Notes: generated from the sequence alone by a model not told the origin. A stretch of DNA of 64,000 nucleotides from Myxococcales bacterium (GCA_029861865.1 JAOTYL010000002.1:434001-498000); one strand, 5' to 3'. Counted from the stretch's first letter, positions 24,899-35,018 are shown. Numbers and translations: made by a program.

Positions 24899-24956
24899 CC
24901 CGCCCGCTTTAGACAGATAAACACGCAATAAGAGAGAGATTTAGCGCGAGACACGC

Positions 24957-25226
24957 ATGGCACTGACCGCCGACAGAAAGTCCGAATTGATCGGTCAATT
25001 CCGCACCCACGACAAGGACACCGGGTCGCCCGAGGTCCAGATCGCGATCTTGAGCGAGCGGATCACCTACCTGACCGAGCATTTCAAGACGCACAAAAAG
25101 GACCATCACTCCCGTCGAGGGTTATTGAAGCTGGTCAGCCAGCGCCGACGGCTCCTCGACTACGTCCGTTCGCAGGACGTGGAGCGATATCGCAAGATCA
25201 TTTCGGAGCTTGGCATTCGGAAGTAA
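24957..25226 (+). CDS. rpsO: 30S ribosomal protein S15
   Basis: 89 aa, exactly the usual length. It binds 16S rRNA and helps form the intersubunit bridge. The sequence is highly typical: [23 protein letters not shown] and a C-terminal [12 protein letters not shown]. It is followed by pnp, the conserved rpsO-pnp order. The gap to pnp is 178 bases with two hairpins. Confidence 0.98.
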   Translation: MALTADRKSELIGQFRTHDKDTGSPEVQIAILSERITYLTEHFKTHKKDHHSRRGLLKLVSQRRRLLDYVRSQDVERYRKIISELGIRK

Positions 25227-25303
25227 GCTGAGCTCGGGGGCGTTGCCCCAATAGATACTTGGCAGCCTTCTCCTGGAGTCCGGAGTTCGCTCTTCGCTTC
25301 GAT

Positions 25304-25326
25304 GATTCGAGTCGACACCTCGAATC
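25304..25326 (+). promoter_or_regulatory. Hairpin 1 in the rpsO-pnp gap
   Basis: Perfect 8-bp stem (GATTCGAG / CTCGAATC) with a 7-base loop. No T-run follows, so it is more likely a processing or regulatory stem than a terminator. Confidence 0.5.
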
Positions 25327-25371
25327 CTGGAACCGGGGACCGAGACCCGCTCTCTACGGGACGCTGTCACG

Positions 25372-25388
25372 GCGCGGAGGCTCCGCGC
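25372..25388 (+). promoter_or_regulatory. Hairpin 2 just upstream of pnp
   Basis: GCGCGGAG and CTCCGCGC are exact reverse complements one base apart, 16 bases before the pnp ATG. In other bacteria a stem in this place is cut by RNase III and mediates PNPase autoregulation; the same role here is inferred by position only. Confidence 0.5.
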
Positions 25389-25404
25389 GGAAGGCAAGAG
25401 AGCG

Positions 25405-27846
25405 ATGATAATCAGAGAATCCGTTCAAGTTGGTGACAAGACGATCACCATCGAGACCGGCCGTATTGCAAAACAGGCGGCTGGCTCGGTGTTGGTGAGC
25501 TGCGGCGAGACCATGGTCCTCGTCACCGTATGTGGCAACAAAGAAGCCCGGCCGGGTCAGCCGTTTTTCCCACTGACCGTCGACTACGTCGAGAAGACCT
25601 ATGCCGCCGGCAAGATCCCGGGCGGCTTCTTCAAGCGCGAAGGCAGGCTCCGCGACAACGAGGTACTGACGTCGCGGCTGATCGACCGTCCCTGCCGTCC
25701 GCTCTTCCCCGAAGGCTACATGGCCGAGACTCAGGTCATCGCCACGGTGATGTCCGCGGACGCGATCAACCCCTCGGACGTGCTGGCGATGATCGGTGCT
25801 TCGGCGGCGATTCACATCAGCCCGATTCCTTGGGCGGGTCCGATCGCTGGAGTGCGCGTGACGCGCGTAGACGGGGAATTGATCGCAAACCCGACGTACG
25901 AAGAGATTGAAAAGGGCGACTGCGAGCTGATCATCGCCGCATCCAAGGACGCCATCGTCATGGTCGAAGGCGAATCCGAAGAAATGTCCGAGGCAGACAT
26001 GGTCGCCGCCATCCAGTTCGGCCACAAAGCCGTGCAAGGAGTGCTCGAGCTCATCGAGAAGATTCGAGAGGCGGTGGGCACGGCGAAGTGGCCTTTCGAG
26101 ACTCCGCAGCGCGACAAGAAGATCGAAGCACGCGTCAAAGAGGTCGGCCTCGCCAAAATTGTCGAGGCCTGCAACATCGCGGACAAGCACCCGCGCTACG
26201 ACCGCTTCAGCGAGATCAAGAAAGAAGTCGTTGCGGATCTAGCCGAGGAGTTCCCGGACCACGAAGGTGACATCAAGGGCGCCTACGAGGCCCTCCGTTA
26301 CGACACGATGCGCGCCCAGGTGCTCGACGAGAAACGCCGGGTCGACGGTCGCGACTATAAGACCGTGCGACCGATCAGCATCGAAGTCGGTCTCTTGCCG
26401 CGTGTTCACGGCTCAGCGCTTTTCACCCGTGGTGAGACCCAGAGCATCGTGACCACCACGCTCGGTACCCGTCAGGACGAGCAGAAGATGGACGGCCTGA
26501 TCGACGACTACTGGAAGCCGTTCATGCTCCACTACAACTTCCCCCCGTACTCCGTGGGCGAGACGAAGTTCCTCCGCGGCCCCGGTCGGCGCGAAGTTGG
26601 TCACGGCAATCTCGCTGAGCGCGCGATGACGCAGCTTCTCCCCTCGCGCGAGGAGTTCCCATACACGTTGCGCATTGTCTCCGAGATTACGGAGTCGAAT
26701 GGGTCGTCGTCGATGGCCACCGTTTGCGGTGGAAGCCTTGCGATGATGGACGCGGGCATTCCGCTCAAGGCGGCCGTCGCCGGCGTCGCGATGGGTCTGA
26801 TCATGGAAGGCGCTAAGTACGCTGTTCTGACCGACATCCTGGGCGACGAGGATCACCTCGGCGACATGGACTTCAAGGTCTGCGGCACCGCCAAGGGCAT
26901 CACCGCCATCCAGATGGACATCAAGATCGCTGGCTTGAAGCGGGAGATCATGAGCGAGGCGCTCGATCAGGCGCGTGACGCCCGGCTCCACATCCTCGAG
27001 AAGATGAACGAGGTGCTGGCAACGCACCGTCCGGATCTTTCGCAGTACGCGCCGCGAATCGAGACTCTCAAGGTCAAGCCCGACCAGATCCGTGTCGTCA
27101 TCGGCCCCGGCGGCAAGATGATCAAGGCGATTACGGATCAGACAGGCGCCAAGATCGATATCTCCGACGACGGGACGATCAGCATCGCGTCACCGGATGG
27201 CGAAGCGCTCAAGAAGGCGATCGCAATCATCGAGAGCCTCACGGTCGAGCCTGAAATCGGAACCAAGTACAAGGGCGTCGTTCGACGCGTCGAGAACTAT
27301 GGTGCGTTCCTCGAGATCGCTCCAGGCAAGGACGGGCTCCTCCACATCACCGACATGGACTGGGGCTTCGTCGAAAAAGTCGCGGACGTCATGGACCTCG
27401 GCGACGAGGTCGAGGTGATGATCAGCGACATCGACCGCGAAGGCCGCATTCGGTTGTCACGCAAGGCCCTGCTCGAAAAGCCCGAAGGCTACGTCGAGCC
27501 CGAGAAGCGCGAACGCCGTGAGGGCGGCGGTGGTCGCGGGCGAGACCGGGACGGTGGTCGCGGGCGAGACCGGGACGGTGGTCGCGGGCGAGGCGGCCGT
27601 GACCGAGACCGGGGCGGCCGTGGCGGCCGAGATCGCGATCGCGGCGGTCGCGGCGGCGCCCGCGCCGGTGGACGGGATGGAGACCGCGATCGAGACCGTG
27701 ATCGTGGGCGAGACCGGGACCGTGACCGCGATCGTGATCGTGATCGGGACCGCGATCGAGACCGCGCACGAACCCAGGATCGCGACAGCGACGGTGACCG
27801 ACCCCGTGAGCGCACCCGCGAGCGCACCGGCGAACGAAACGACTAA
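25405..27846 (+). CDS. pnp: Polyribonucleotide nucleotidyltransferase with Arg/Asp/Gly-rich tail
   Basis: 813 aa. It degrades RNA from the 3' end with phosphate. Two RNase PH-like domains (the second beginning near [11 protein letters not shown]), a KH domain ([13 protein letters not shown]) and an S1 domain ([17 protein letters not shown]) occur in the usual order and end near residue 695. The remaining 110 or so residues are a low-complexity Arg/Asp/Gly tail built on GRGRDRDGG-like units, longer than in most PNPases. Such tails often bind RNA or partner proteins. The stop overlaps the dut start (TAATG). Confidence 0.97.
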   Translation: MIIRESVQVGDKTITIETGRIAKQAAGSVLVSCGETMVLVTVCGNKEARPGQPFFPLTVDYVEKTYAAGKIPGGFFKREGRLRDNEVLTSRLIDRPCRPLFPEGYMAETQVIATVMSADAINPSDVLAMIGASAAIHISPIPWAGPIAGVRVTRVDGELIANPTYEEIEKGDCELIIAASKDAIVMVEGESEEMSEADMVAAIQFGHKAVQGVLELIEKIREAVGTAKWPFETPQRDKKIEARVKEVGLAKIVEACNIADKHPRYDRFSEIKKEVVADLAEEFPDHEGDIKGAYEALRYDTMRAQVLDEKRRVDGRDYKTVRPISIEVGLLPRVHGSALFTRGETQSIVTTTLGTRQDEQKMDGLIDDYWKPFMLHYNFPPYSVGETKFLRGPGRREVGHGNLAERAMTQLLPSREEFPYTLRIVSEITESNGSSSMATVCGGSLAMMDAGIPLKAAVAGVAMGLIMEGAKYAVLTDILGDEDHLGDMDFKVCGTAKGITAIQMDIKIAGLKREIMSEALDQARDARLHILEKMNEVLATHRPDLSQYAPRIETLKVKPDQIRVVIGPGGKMIKAITDQTGAKIDISDDGTISIASPDGEALKKAIAIIESLTVEPEIGTKYKGVVRRVENYGAFLEIAPGKDGLLHITDMDWGFVEKVADVMDLGDEVEVMISDIDREGRIRLSRKALLEKPEGYVEPEKRERREGGGGRGRDRDGGRGRDRDGGRGRGGRDRDRGGRGGRDRDRGGRGGARAGGRDGDRDRDRDRGRDRDRDRDRDRDRDRDRDRARTQDRDSDGDRPRERTRERTGERND

Positions 27847-28292
27847 TGGCCACGCTGCGCGTCTTCAAGATGCGCGCCGACGCGGTGCTCCCGCGTTATG
27901 AATCGAGCGGCGCGGCGGGGATGGACCTCGCTGCCTGTCTCGACGCTCCGATCACGATCGACCCGGGGACCAGGGCGCGCGTCCCTACCGGGTTGCGCAT
28001 CGCGCTACCGCCCGGCCACGAGGGTCAGGTACGGCCACGCTCGGGCCTTGCGGCGCGTCAGGGCCTCACGGTGCTCAATGCGCCGGGGACGATCGACGAG
28101 GACTACCGCGGCGAGCTTCAGGTCCTCTTGATCAACCATGGGACCGAGCCGTTCACTATCGACAACGGCGACCGTATCGCTCAGCTCGTCGTCGCACCTG
28201 TGACGCACGTCGAAGTTGAAGCGGTCGACGACGAAACCCACCTAGGCCCAACGGAACGAGGCCAAGCCGGCTTCGGCAGCACTGGCCACTAA
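27846..28292 (+). CDS. dut: dUTP diphosphatase
   Basis: 148 aa, normal trimeric dUTPase length. All five motifs are visible: AAGMDL, PRSGLA, the [10 protein letters not shown] beta-hairpin, GDRIAQLVV, and the C-terminal [10 protein letters not shown]. It hydrolyses dUTP to dUMP. It is coupled to pnp by TAATG. Convergent with trxA, with only 8 bases between the stops. Confidence 0.97.
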   Translation: MATLRVFKMRADAVLPRYESSGAAGMDLAACLDAPITIDPGTRARVPTGLRIALPPGHEGQVRPRSGLAARQGLTVLNAPGTIDEDYRGELQVLLINHGTEPFTIDNGDRIAQLVVAPVTHVEVEAVDDETHLGPTERGQAGFGSTGH

Positions 28293-28300
28293 GAAGTTGC

Positions 28301-28630
28301 CTACAGGGCGCGATCCATGAGTTGCGCGATGGTCGTCTTCGGCGCGGCACCGACGTGTTGAGCCACGAGCTCGCCGCCTTTGAACACCATCAGCGTTGGG
28401 ACACCGCGGATGCCGAACTTGGCGGCCATGCCGGGGTTTTCATCGATGTCCAGCTTGGTCACCTTGACCTTACCGACGTACTCGTCCGCGAGCTGGTCGA
28501 TGAGCGGCGCGATCTGCTTGCACGGCCCACACCAAACCGCCGTGAAATCGACGAGCACGGGTGTATCTGAGCTCAGAACCTCCGTGTCAAAGTTCAGGTC
28601 GTTTACCGCGTGTACATTTGGACCAGCCAT
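28301..28630 (-). CDS. trxA: Thioredoxin
   Basis: 109 aa. The active site is WCGPC, followed by the usual cis-Pro loop GVPTLMVFKGG. It is a cytoplasmic disulphide reductase with no signal peptide. GAGGAG lies about 7 bases upstream of ATG 28630. Confidence 0.97.
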   Translation of the reverse strand: MAGPNVHAVNDLNFDTEVLSSDTPVLVDFTAVWCGPCKQIAPLIDQLADEYVGKVKVTKLDIDENPGMAAKFGIRGVPTLMVFKGGELVAQHVGAAPKTTIAQLMDRAL

Positions 28631-28662
28631 CTGTGCTCCTCTTCGGGTTTCGTGTACCGGAC

Positions 28663-28691
28663 TAAGTAAGGACGCGATGTCGTATTGTCAA
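28663..28691 (-). promoter_or_regulatory. Candidate promoter for trxA
   Basis: On the minus strand a perfect TTGACA is followed after 17 bases by TACTTA, a weak -10. The start point would lie about 25 bases before the trxA ATG. Confidence 0.35.
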
Positions 28692-28781
28692 CGTCCACCG
28701 GTCCCTGACTACCGCCCAAAACCGGTGCATGGTAGGCTTTTTTCTGGGTTGAGCCACGCGCGTGGGGGCCCAGTCAAGACC

Positions 28782-29582
28782 ATGAAAAGCGGCCTTTTTA
28801 TCGCCACGGCAACCCTTTACGGGATCGCATGCATTCTATACCTGACGCTTCTGACGCGCCGCTCGGACTCGATGCGACGCCTTCCCGGACTCGTCTTCGT
28901 TTCGGCCCTCGGCGCACACCTCGCGTTCCTGATGTTGGAGAGTCCTCCACCGGGCGACATCCCACTGGCTGACATCTCACAAATTCTCAGCATCTCGTCG
29001 CTGGGGATCGGGATTGCGTTCCTGCTGGCCTCCTATCGATTCGATGTCACGGTGCTAGGTGCGTTCATGGTTCCCGTCGCCCTCATGCTCTTCCTCGCGT
29101 CGGGTCTCGGAAGCAGTTACGCCCCTGTGTCACCGCCCGTGGAAGACGCAGTGCTGACCCTTCACATCGGTGCAAACATCTTGGGACTGGTCGCGTTTGC
29201 GCTCGCGTTCGGAGCTGGCGTCGCCTACGTGCTTCAAGAACGCCTCCTGCGACGCCGGCAGCTGAGTGGGCTCTTTCAACGCCTCCCCTCCCTGGATGTG
29301 CTCGACACGATCGGGCTGCGGGCGGTGCTTACGGGGTTTCCACTCCTGACGTTCGGAATGGTGACCGGCACGTTCTGGCTTCTGCGGACGGATGGCTCGG
29401 AATTTTACGTGAGTCAGTTGCTTGGCTTGCTTGCCTGGGCGATCTTCGCGGCCGTGATCGTGCTTCGGGTCGCCGCAGGCTGGCAGGGCCGTAAAGCCGC
29501 GCTTGGCACGATCATGGGCTTCGTGTGCACATTGCTCGTTCTGGCAGGTTACGTCGTACGCGCAGCGGGTGGGAGCGCCTGA
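28782..29582 (+). CDS. HemX/CcsA-type membrane protein (haem or cytochrome c assembly)
   Basis: 266 aa from ATG 28782 with about eight transmembrane helices. The sequence resembles the CcsA/CcmC/HemX group (LHIGANILGLVAFALAFGAG), but the tryptophan-rich WWD loop that marks true CcsA proteins is not seen; TGTFWLLRTD is at the equivalent place. HemX next to hemA is known to tune glutamyl-tRNA reductase levels in other bacteria, and the gene overlaps hemA by TGATG. The frame is open upstream over trxA, but that part is not a gene. Confidence 0.8.
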   Translation: MKSGLFIATATLYGIACILYLTLLTRRSDSMRRLPGLVFVSALGAHLAFLMLESPPPGDIPLADISQILSISSLGIGIAFLLASYRFDVTVLGAFMVPVALMLFLASGLGSSYAPVSPPVEDAVLTLHIGANILGLVAFALAFGAGVAYVLQERLLRRRQLSGLFQRLPSLDVLDTIGLRAVLTGFPLLTFGMVTGTFWLLRTDGSEFYVSQLLGLLAWAIFAAVIVLRVAAGWQGRKAALGTIMGFVCTLLVLAGYVVRAAGGSA

Positions 29583-30943
29583 TGCGGGATTTCGTAGTCG
29601 TCGGTTTGTCACATCGGACCGCGCCAGTGGAGGTACGCGAACGCCTGGCCGTTGCGCCCGAAAGACTGGAAGACGAGCTGAAGGAAATCTCGGCGAGGGG
29701 TAGCTTCGACGAAGCGCTGCTGATCTCGACTTGCAATCGAGTCGAGCTCTATGCCACGAGCGCGAACCCCGCCGAAGCAGTTCGAAGCGCGAGACACACG
29801 CTTGGCAGCCGCCTGCCCGACGACGCATCGGAGGATGTCCTCTACACCGAGCGCGGTGTGGCCGTAGTACGTCATGCATTTCGCGTTGCGTCGAGCCTCG
29901 ACTCGATGGTGGTAGGCGAACCACAAATACTCGGACAGGTGAAAGAGGCTTATGACGCGGCTAGGAGCGCCGGTACCGCCGGCCCACTCCTTGGCCGGTG
30001 TTTCAGCCAGGCATTCTCGACCGCGAAACGCATTCGCAACGAAACCGGGATCGCCCAAGGCACCGTAAGCGTCAGCTCGATCGCCTGCGAGCTCGCAAAG
30101 AAGATCTTCGGCAACCTCGATGGCCGCCGCACACTTCTGCTGGGCGCTGGCGACATGGGAGAAACCGCCGCTCGAAGCCTCCGTCAAACCGGGACGCAGC
30201 TCCACGTCATCAACAGGAGCGAAGAGCGAGCCGAGAAGCTTGCGAGCTCGTGCGGGGGTCGCCCTGTTCCCTACGAACGACTGACGACCGAGCTCGCCGA
30301 GGCCGACGTCGTGATCGCTTCGACCGCAAGCAGCAAGTTCATTCTGACGCCGGAGCTCATGAAAGGAGTCGTTCGGAGCCGTCGACACCGCCCGCTGTTC
30401 ATCATCGATATCGCCGTGCCCCGCGATGTAGACCCGCGAGTGGGCACGATGGACAACGTTTTCGTATACGATGTCGACGACCTACAGCAGGTAGCCGAGG
30501 AAAACCTGGCCGTCAGAGCGCGCGAGGCAAACCAAGCCGAGCGCATCATCGAAGAGGAAGTGGCATCGTTCTTGACGTGGCGCCGGTCGCTCGAATTGGC
30601 ACCGACGATCGTCGCTCTACGGAAACAGTTCGGCGACGTTGCCGACGAGGAGCTTCGACGAGCACTCAGCCGGCTCCAAAACCTGAATCCGTCTGATCGT
30701 GCCGTGCTCGAAGCCATGGCGCGCTCGTTGGTGAACAAGCTGCTGCACCAGCCGATGATCCAGCTCAAGGCCGGCGCGGCCGAGGCGGACGGCGCCCAAT
30801 TGATCGACACGGTGCGCAGGCTCTTCGCGATCACCGATGACGACAGCGGCGGGACGGAAACCTCGATCGAGGCCGGTGACGAGGCAAACGTCACGCAGTT
30901 GACCGCCGCAGCCGCATCCGGCCCCACGGGCGAATCCAAGTGA
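29582..30943 (+). CDS. hemA: Glutamyl-tRNA reductase
   Basis: 453 aa. It makes glutamate-1-semialdehyde from Glu-tRNA, the first step of the C5 haem pathway. The N-terminal domain has the catalytic Cys51 in LISTCNRVEL and the SHRTAPVEVRE start. The NADPH domain begins at LLLGAGDMGE, and the C-terminal dimerisation helices end near residue 425, followed by an acidic/Ala-rich tail. ATG 29582 overlaps the hemX stop and its own stop overlaps hemC (GTGA). Confidence 0.97.
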   Translation: MRDFVVVGLSHRTAPVEVRERLAVAPERLEDELKEISARGSFDEALLISTCNRVELYATSANPAEAVRSARHTLGSRLPDDASEDVLYTERGVAVVRHAFRVASSLDSMVVGEPQILGQVKEAYDAARSAGTAGPLLGRCFSQAFSTAKRIRNETGIAQGTVSVSSIACELAKKIFGNLDGRRTLLLGAGDMGETAARSLRQTGTQLHVINRSEERAEKLASSCGGRPVPYERLTTELAEADVVIASTASSKFILTPELMKGVVRSRRHRPLFIIDIAVPRDVDPRVGTMDNVFVYDVDDLQQVAEENLAVRAREANQAERIIEEEVASFLTWRRSLELAPTIVALRKQFGDVADEELRRALSRLQNLNPSDRAVLEAMARSLVNKLLHQPMIQLKAGAAEADGAQLIDTVRRLFAITDDDSGGTETSIEAGDEANVTQLTAAAASGPTGESK

Positions 30944-31920
30944 AGCTCCGTATCGCCACCAGAAGCAGCAACCTGGCCTTAATTCAAACTCGCTGGGTCG
31001 GTCGAGAGCTCCAGAAGCTGTTCCCCGAGCTCACGATCGAGGAAGTGCACGTAGTCTCGGAGGGGGATCGAATTCAGGACCGTCCCCTCGCACAGGTCGG
31101 TGGCAAGGGTTTGTTTGTCAGTGAAGTCGAAGCCGTCGTCGTCCGAGGCGCAGCTGATTTTGCGGTCCACTCTCTCAAAGACGTACCAGGCGACGTCCCG
31201 CTCGCGAAAGGAATGGGCATTCTCAGCATTCCCGTGCGCGAGGATCCACGGGACGTGCTCGTGACCGTGGACGGAACCGACCTCGCATCTCTTCCGCGGG
31301 GGGCCCGGGTCGGCACCACGTCGCGAAGGCGAATCGTGCAACTCCAGCGGAGGCGCCCCGACCTCGCTTTCCTTCCCATGCGCGGCAACATCGAAACGCG
31401 CCTGCGCAAGCTTCAAGAAGGGCGGTGCGATGCGATCGTCCTCGCCGCAGCGGGCCTGTCGCGTGCTGGCCTGCTCGATCAGGTCCCGCATGAGGTGCTG
31501 TCTCCCGACCTGTGTCTACCGGCGGTGGGTCAAGGAGCGCTCGCCATCGAGGGCTCCCTCGAAGATGACGCCTTGCGCCATCGACTGAGCGCCATCGAAC
31601 ATTCGATCGCACGCATCGAGATTACAGCCGAGCGCGCGATGCTCCAAAAGCTGGAAGGGAACTGTCATTCCCCGATTGCAGGGCATGCCACCATCGCGGA
31701 CGCGCGAATCAAGCTCGAAGGCCTCGTAGCCTCGTATGACGGCGATCAACTACTGACCGCGGCCTCAGACGCGTACATGGAGCCCGGCTCGCCCAATGCG
31801 ATCGAGCACGCGCATGCTCTTGGGGAGGAAGTGGCTGAGCAGTTGTTGGACCGCGGCGCAGGGGATTTGATTCGCCAGGCAGCCCTTGCCGCCATGCAGA
31901 GCCAGTTGACGACAAACTGA
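30940..31920 (+). CDS. hemC: Porphobilinogen deaminase (hydroxymethylbilane synthase)
   Basis: 326 aa, GTG start overlapping hemA by 4 bases. It joins four porphobilinogen units. The dipyrromethane-cofactor cysteine is Cys242 in EGNCHSPIAG. The N-terminus MKLRIATRSSNLALIQ and VHSLKDVP (active-site Asp) are typical. It is the third gene of the hemX-hemA-hemC unit; no hemD or hemB follows directly. Confidence 0.97.
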   Translation: MKLRIATRSSNLALIQTRWVGRELQKLFPELTIEEVHVVSEGDRIQDRPLAQVGGKGLFVSEVEAVVVRGAADFAVHSLKDVPGDVPLAKGMGILSIPVREDPRDVLVTVDGTDLASLPRGARVGTTSRRRIVQLQRRRPDLAFLPMRGNIETRLRKLQEGRCDAIVLAAAGLSRAGLLDQVPHEVLSPDLCLPAVGQGALAIEGSLEDDALRHRLSAIEHSIARIEITAERAMLQKLEGNCHSPIAGHATIADARIKLEGLVASYDGDQLLTAASDAYMEPGSPNAIEHAHALGEEVAEQLLDRGAGDLIRQAALAAMQSQLTTN

Positions 31921-31947
31921 GGGCTGGTTTCCGCAGCGGCTGCGTGG

Positions 31948-32319
31948 CTAGTTCCGGTCGAGCCTTCGGCCTAGGATGCGGCGGACTCCATTGATCGAGC
32001 GTTGCAACCAGACGTCCGCAGGCCGATGACCCGCGCTCGCGACGTAGAGCATCTCGCCCTCGAGACGCATGGTGCGAACATCGATGTTCTGACCATCGAG
32101 CGCCCTCGGCATCGCGCCTTCGAAGCGCGATTCGTCCACCAACGGCGCCACCGCCCCTAACGCCTCGCACAGCGACTCGTCGCCTGCACCCGCGACGAGC
32201 AGCCCATTGTCGATGGCGACCACCACCGCCTCGAGCGCGCCATGAGTCCTCGAGTGCTCGAGCTGAAGGCACAAGGCGCGGTATGGGTCTTGGCTTCGTT
32301 GCGCGCGGCGTTCGTTCAT
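31948..32319 (-). CDS. Small roadblock/LC7-like protein
   Basis: 123 aa. The central stretch LEAVVVAIDNGLLVAGAGD followed by a helix (CEALGAVAPL) and later strands fits a roadblock/LC7-type alpha-beta fold, but the match is by eye and not strong. It has no signal peptide. It points toward hemC's end. Such proteins work with small GTPases in Myxococcota; no GTPase is adjacent here. Confidence 0.5.
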   Translation of the reverse strand: MNERRAQRSQDPYRALCLQLEHSRTHGALEAVVVAIDNGLLVAGAGDESLCEALGAVAPLVDESRFEGAMPRALDGQNIDVRTMRLEGEMLYVASAGHRPADVWLQRSINGVRRILGRRLDRN

Positions 32320-32446
32320 GAGAGAGCTCCTACTGATGTAGTCAAATGTAGCCTATTGTGCTCCTCTCTCTTGGGCAAAGATTCTACAAAATCCAGCGAT
32401 TTCAGGAAGATCGACATCGTCTATAGGGCTGCTAGAGTCGCCTTCG

Positions 32447-33595
32447 ATGAGTCTCGCGGACGTGCTCGACAGTCACCGTGTCGTCGTGACCGTCGGGAGC
32501 GGCGGCGTCGGAAAGACCACCACGGCCGCCGCCATGGCCGTCCATGCTGCCATGGAAGGCCGCAAAGTGCTGTGCCTGACCATCGATCCCGCCCGTCGAC
32601 TGGCGAACAGCCTGGGCCTCGACGAGATGACGACGAGTGAGCAGGACGTCCCTCGCGCGCTTTTTCAAAGGTATGGGCTCGAATGCAAGGGTGCTTTGTC
32701 GGCCATGATGCTCGACACCAAACGCACGTTCGATGGGCTGGTCGAGAAATACGCTTCGGACGAAGAAGCCCGCAACCGCATTCTGAACAACCAAATCTAC
32801 CAGTACGTCGCGAGCTCGCTCGCGGGCACCCAGGAGTACATGGCCATGGAGAAACTCCATGAGGTGCGCAAGGACGAACAGTGGGACCTCGTGGTGCTCG
32901 ACACCCCGCCTACTTCACATGCGATCGACTTTCTCACCGCCCCTGAGCGGCTGATCGACGCGATCGATTCACCCGCGATGCGTTGGTTTCTCCAGGTGTT
33001 CGAAGGAGCCGGCAAAGCGGGGTTTGGTTTGGTCGGCAGAAGTGCAACCGTGCTTCTAAAAGGGATCGGTAAGATCACGGGGCTCGAATTCCTCGAAAAA
33101 GTGGCCGAGTTCGTGAGCGGGATCAACGAAATGTTTGGCGGATTCAAAGATAGAGCCGAGCAGGTGTCGGATGCGTTGAGGAGCCCCGAGGTAGCGTTCG
33201 TTTTGGTTACCAGCCCTGCCCCCCTCGCCATCGGCGAAGCGCGTTACTTCAGCGACAAGCTTCAGGATGCTGGTATGAATCGAGAGGCAGTGGTCGTAAA
33301 TCAAGTCCACAGCCTGATCGAAGAGCCCCGCCTTTCGGCCGCCGAGCAAGTCACGGCCCTTCGAGAAGTCTTGCCCGAAGCGATTGATGCGGCAGATCTT
33401 CAACCGCGGCTCGAGCAGGCGCTTCGAGACGAAAGGAGGTGGGCCATCGCCGATCGGACCGAAGTCGAACGATTGAGCTCTCAAATCGGACAAGACACAC
33501 GGATTGTCGAAGTGCCCGCATTCGACGAAGATGTGCACGACATCGCAGCGCTTGCCAAAGTAGCCTTTTATCTGACCTCCACTGTCCAGGCCTGA
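32447..33595 (+). CDS. ArsA/GET3-family ATPase
   Basis: 382 aa. The deviant Walker A is GSGGVGKTT, followed by the switch and Walker B aspartates (DLVVLDTPPTSHA). ArsA/GET3 ATPases are soluble dimeric nucleotide switches; in eukaryotes GET3 delivers tail-anchored proteins, and in bacteria ArsA powers arsenite pumps. No ArsB is adjacent, so arsenic export is unlikely. The gap to glmU is 3 bases, so they are likely co-transcribed. Confidence 0.88.
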   Translation: MSLADVLDSHRVVVTVGSGGVGKTTTAAAMAVHAAMEGRKVLCLTIDPARRLANSLGLDEMTTSEQDVPRALFQRYGLECKGALSAMMLDTKRTFDGLVEKYASDEEARNRILNNQIYQYVASSLAGTQEYMAMEKLHEVRKDEQWDLVVLDTPPTSHAIDFLTAPERLIDAIDSPAMRWFLQVFEGAGKAGFGLVGRSATVLLKGIGKITGLEFLEKVAEFVSGINEMFGGFKDRAEQVSDALRSPEVAFVLVTSPAPLAIGEARYFSDKLQDAGMNREAVVVNQVHSLIEEPRLSAAEQVTALREVLPEAIDAADLQPRLEQALRDERRWAIADRTEVERLSSQIGQDTRIVEVPAFDEDVHDIAALAKVAFYLTSTVQA

Positions 33596-33598
33596 ATC

Positions 33599-35014
33599 AT
33601 GCCGACCAACCAACAAGCCCCGTGGAGTGCGATCATATTGGCCGCTGGCGAGGGCACCCGGATGAAGAGCAGCCGTCCCAAGGTGCTTCACACGATCGCA
33701 GGCCGTCCGCTGATATCCTGGGTCGTCCAAACCGCCTTGGAGGCGGGTGCTGCACGATGTCTAGTGGTGGTCGGCCATGGGCGAGCGGAAGTCGAACGCG
33801 AGGTCGTGGAGGCATTCGGTGCACGGGTCGAGGTCGTGCTTCAACCTGAGCAGCGCGGCACCGGTGATGCGGTCCGTTGCGCCCTCGAGTCCGACCCCAC
33901 GCTCTCGGGCCGGGTAGTGGTCCTCTATGGCGATTGCCCGCTCATTCCATCAGGCTTCATTGATGTCCTGCTCGATGCATCGCGTGCAGCGAAGGCAAGC
34001 CTCGGATTGGCCACGGCGAACCTCGCCGTCCCAGAGGGCTATGGCCGCATCCTCAGAGATGCCGAGGGAGCCGTCGTCCGGATCGTCGAGGATCGCGACT
34101 GCTCCGATGAAGAAAGGAAGATCAACGAGGTCAACCCAGGGCTGTACGACATCGATGCTGCGTTTCTGCGCAATGCGATTGGGCAGCTGACGCCGGACAA
34201 CGCCCAAGGCCAGCTGTACCTCACGGACGTGGTGGAGCTCGCGGCGCGCCGCGGAAGTGTAGCAACCGTTGCGGGCGATATGGCTGACCTCATAGGCGTC
34301 AACGACCAACGCGATCTCGCGATTTGCGCGGCCCGGGCCAGACGTCGGATCGCAGAATCCCTCGCCGAAAAGGGTGTTGCAATCACCGATCTCGATAGCC
34401 TCTACGTCGATGCTGATTGCGAGGTCGAAGGCGGTGCGTCGCTCGGCGCGCAGGTTCACTTGCGCGGGAGGTGTGTGGTTCGCGAGGGGGCGTCGATCGA
34501 CGTCGGTTGCGTGTTAACCGATGTCGTGGTCGAGGCGAACGCTTTGGTCTTGCCGTACAGCGTGGCGACAGACTCGTCGATTGGCGAAGGGGCCAGCGTT
34601 GGACCGTTTAGTCATCTTCGCCCTCAGTCCGAGCTTGGACCCCGCAGCAAGGTCGGGAACTTCTCCGAAACGAAGAAGACGACCCTCGGTGAAGGGTCCA
34701 AGGTCAACCACCTCGCTTACGTGGGCGACGGCGTCATCGGAAAAGGCGCGAACATCGGCGCTGGCACGATCTTCTGCAACTACGACGGTGAGCAAAAGCA
34801 CACGACAGTCATCGGCGATGATGTATTCATCGGGAGCGACACCCAGCTGGTTGCACCGGTCACGGTCGGGCGAGGCGCCTATATTGCGAGCGGAACGACC
34901 GTCACCCGGGACGTGCCCGAAGATTCATTGGCCGTGGGGCGCGCCAAACAGCAAAACAAGAAGGGTTACGCGGCCCGGCTCCGTGCCCGCCTGAGGCGGA
35001 AGAAAGAACCGTAG
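33599..35014 (+). CDS. glmU: Bifunctional GlcNAc-1-phosphate uridyltransferase / GlcN-1-P acetyltransferase
   Basis: 471 aa. The N-terminal nucleotidyltransferase domain has LAAGEGTRMKSSRPKVLH. The C-terminal hexapeptide-repeat acetyltransferase has GNFSETKKTTLGEGSKVNH. It makes UDP-GlcNAc, the precursor for peptidoglycan and for the wbp sugar operon at 14626-17349. The C-terminal basic tail is short. Follows the ATPase gene closely. Confidence 0.97.
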   Translation: MPTNQQAPWSAIILAAGEGTRMKSSRPKVLHTIAGRPLISWVVQTALEAGAARCLVVVGHGRAEVEREVVEAFGARVEVVLQPEQRGTGDAVRCALESDPTLSGRVVVLYGDCPLIPSGFIDVLLDASRAAKASLGLATANLAVPEGYGRILRDAEGAVVRIVEDRDCSDEERKINEVNPGLYDIDAAFLRNAIGQLTPDNAQGQLYLTDVVELAARRGSVATVAGDMADLIGVNDQRDLAICAARARRRIAESLAEKGVAITDLDSLYVDADCEVEGGASLGAQVHLRGRCVVREGASIDVGCVLTDVVVEANALVLPYSVATDSSIGEGASVGPFSHLRPQSELGPRSKVGNFSETKKTTLGEGSKVNHLAYVGDGVIGKGANIGAGTIFCNYDGEQKHTTVIGDDVFIGSDTQLVAPVTVGRGAYIASGTTVTRDVPEDSLAVGRAKQQNKKGYAARLRARLRRKKEP

Positions 35015-35018
35015 CCGG

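Noticed and set aside
27422-27868. Arg/His/Asp-rich open frames opposite the pnp tail
   Set aside because: They mirror the repetitive PNPase tail and carry no independent features.
28380-28781. Upstream extension of the HemX-like gene
   Set aside because: The extension runs antisense through trxA and shows no conserved residues; ATG 28782 begins the first membrane helix.
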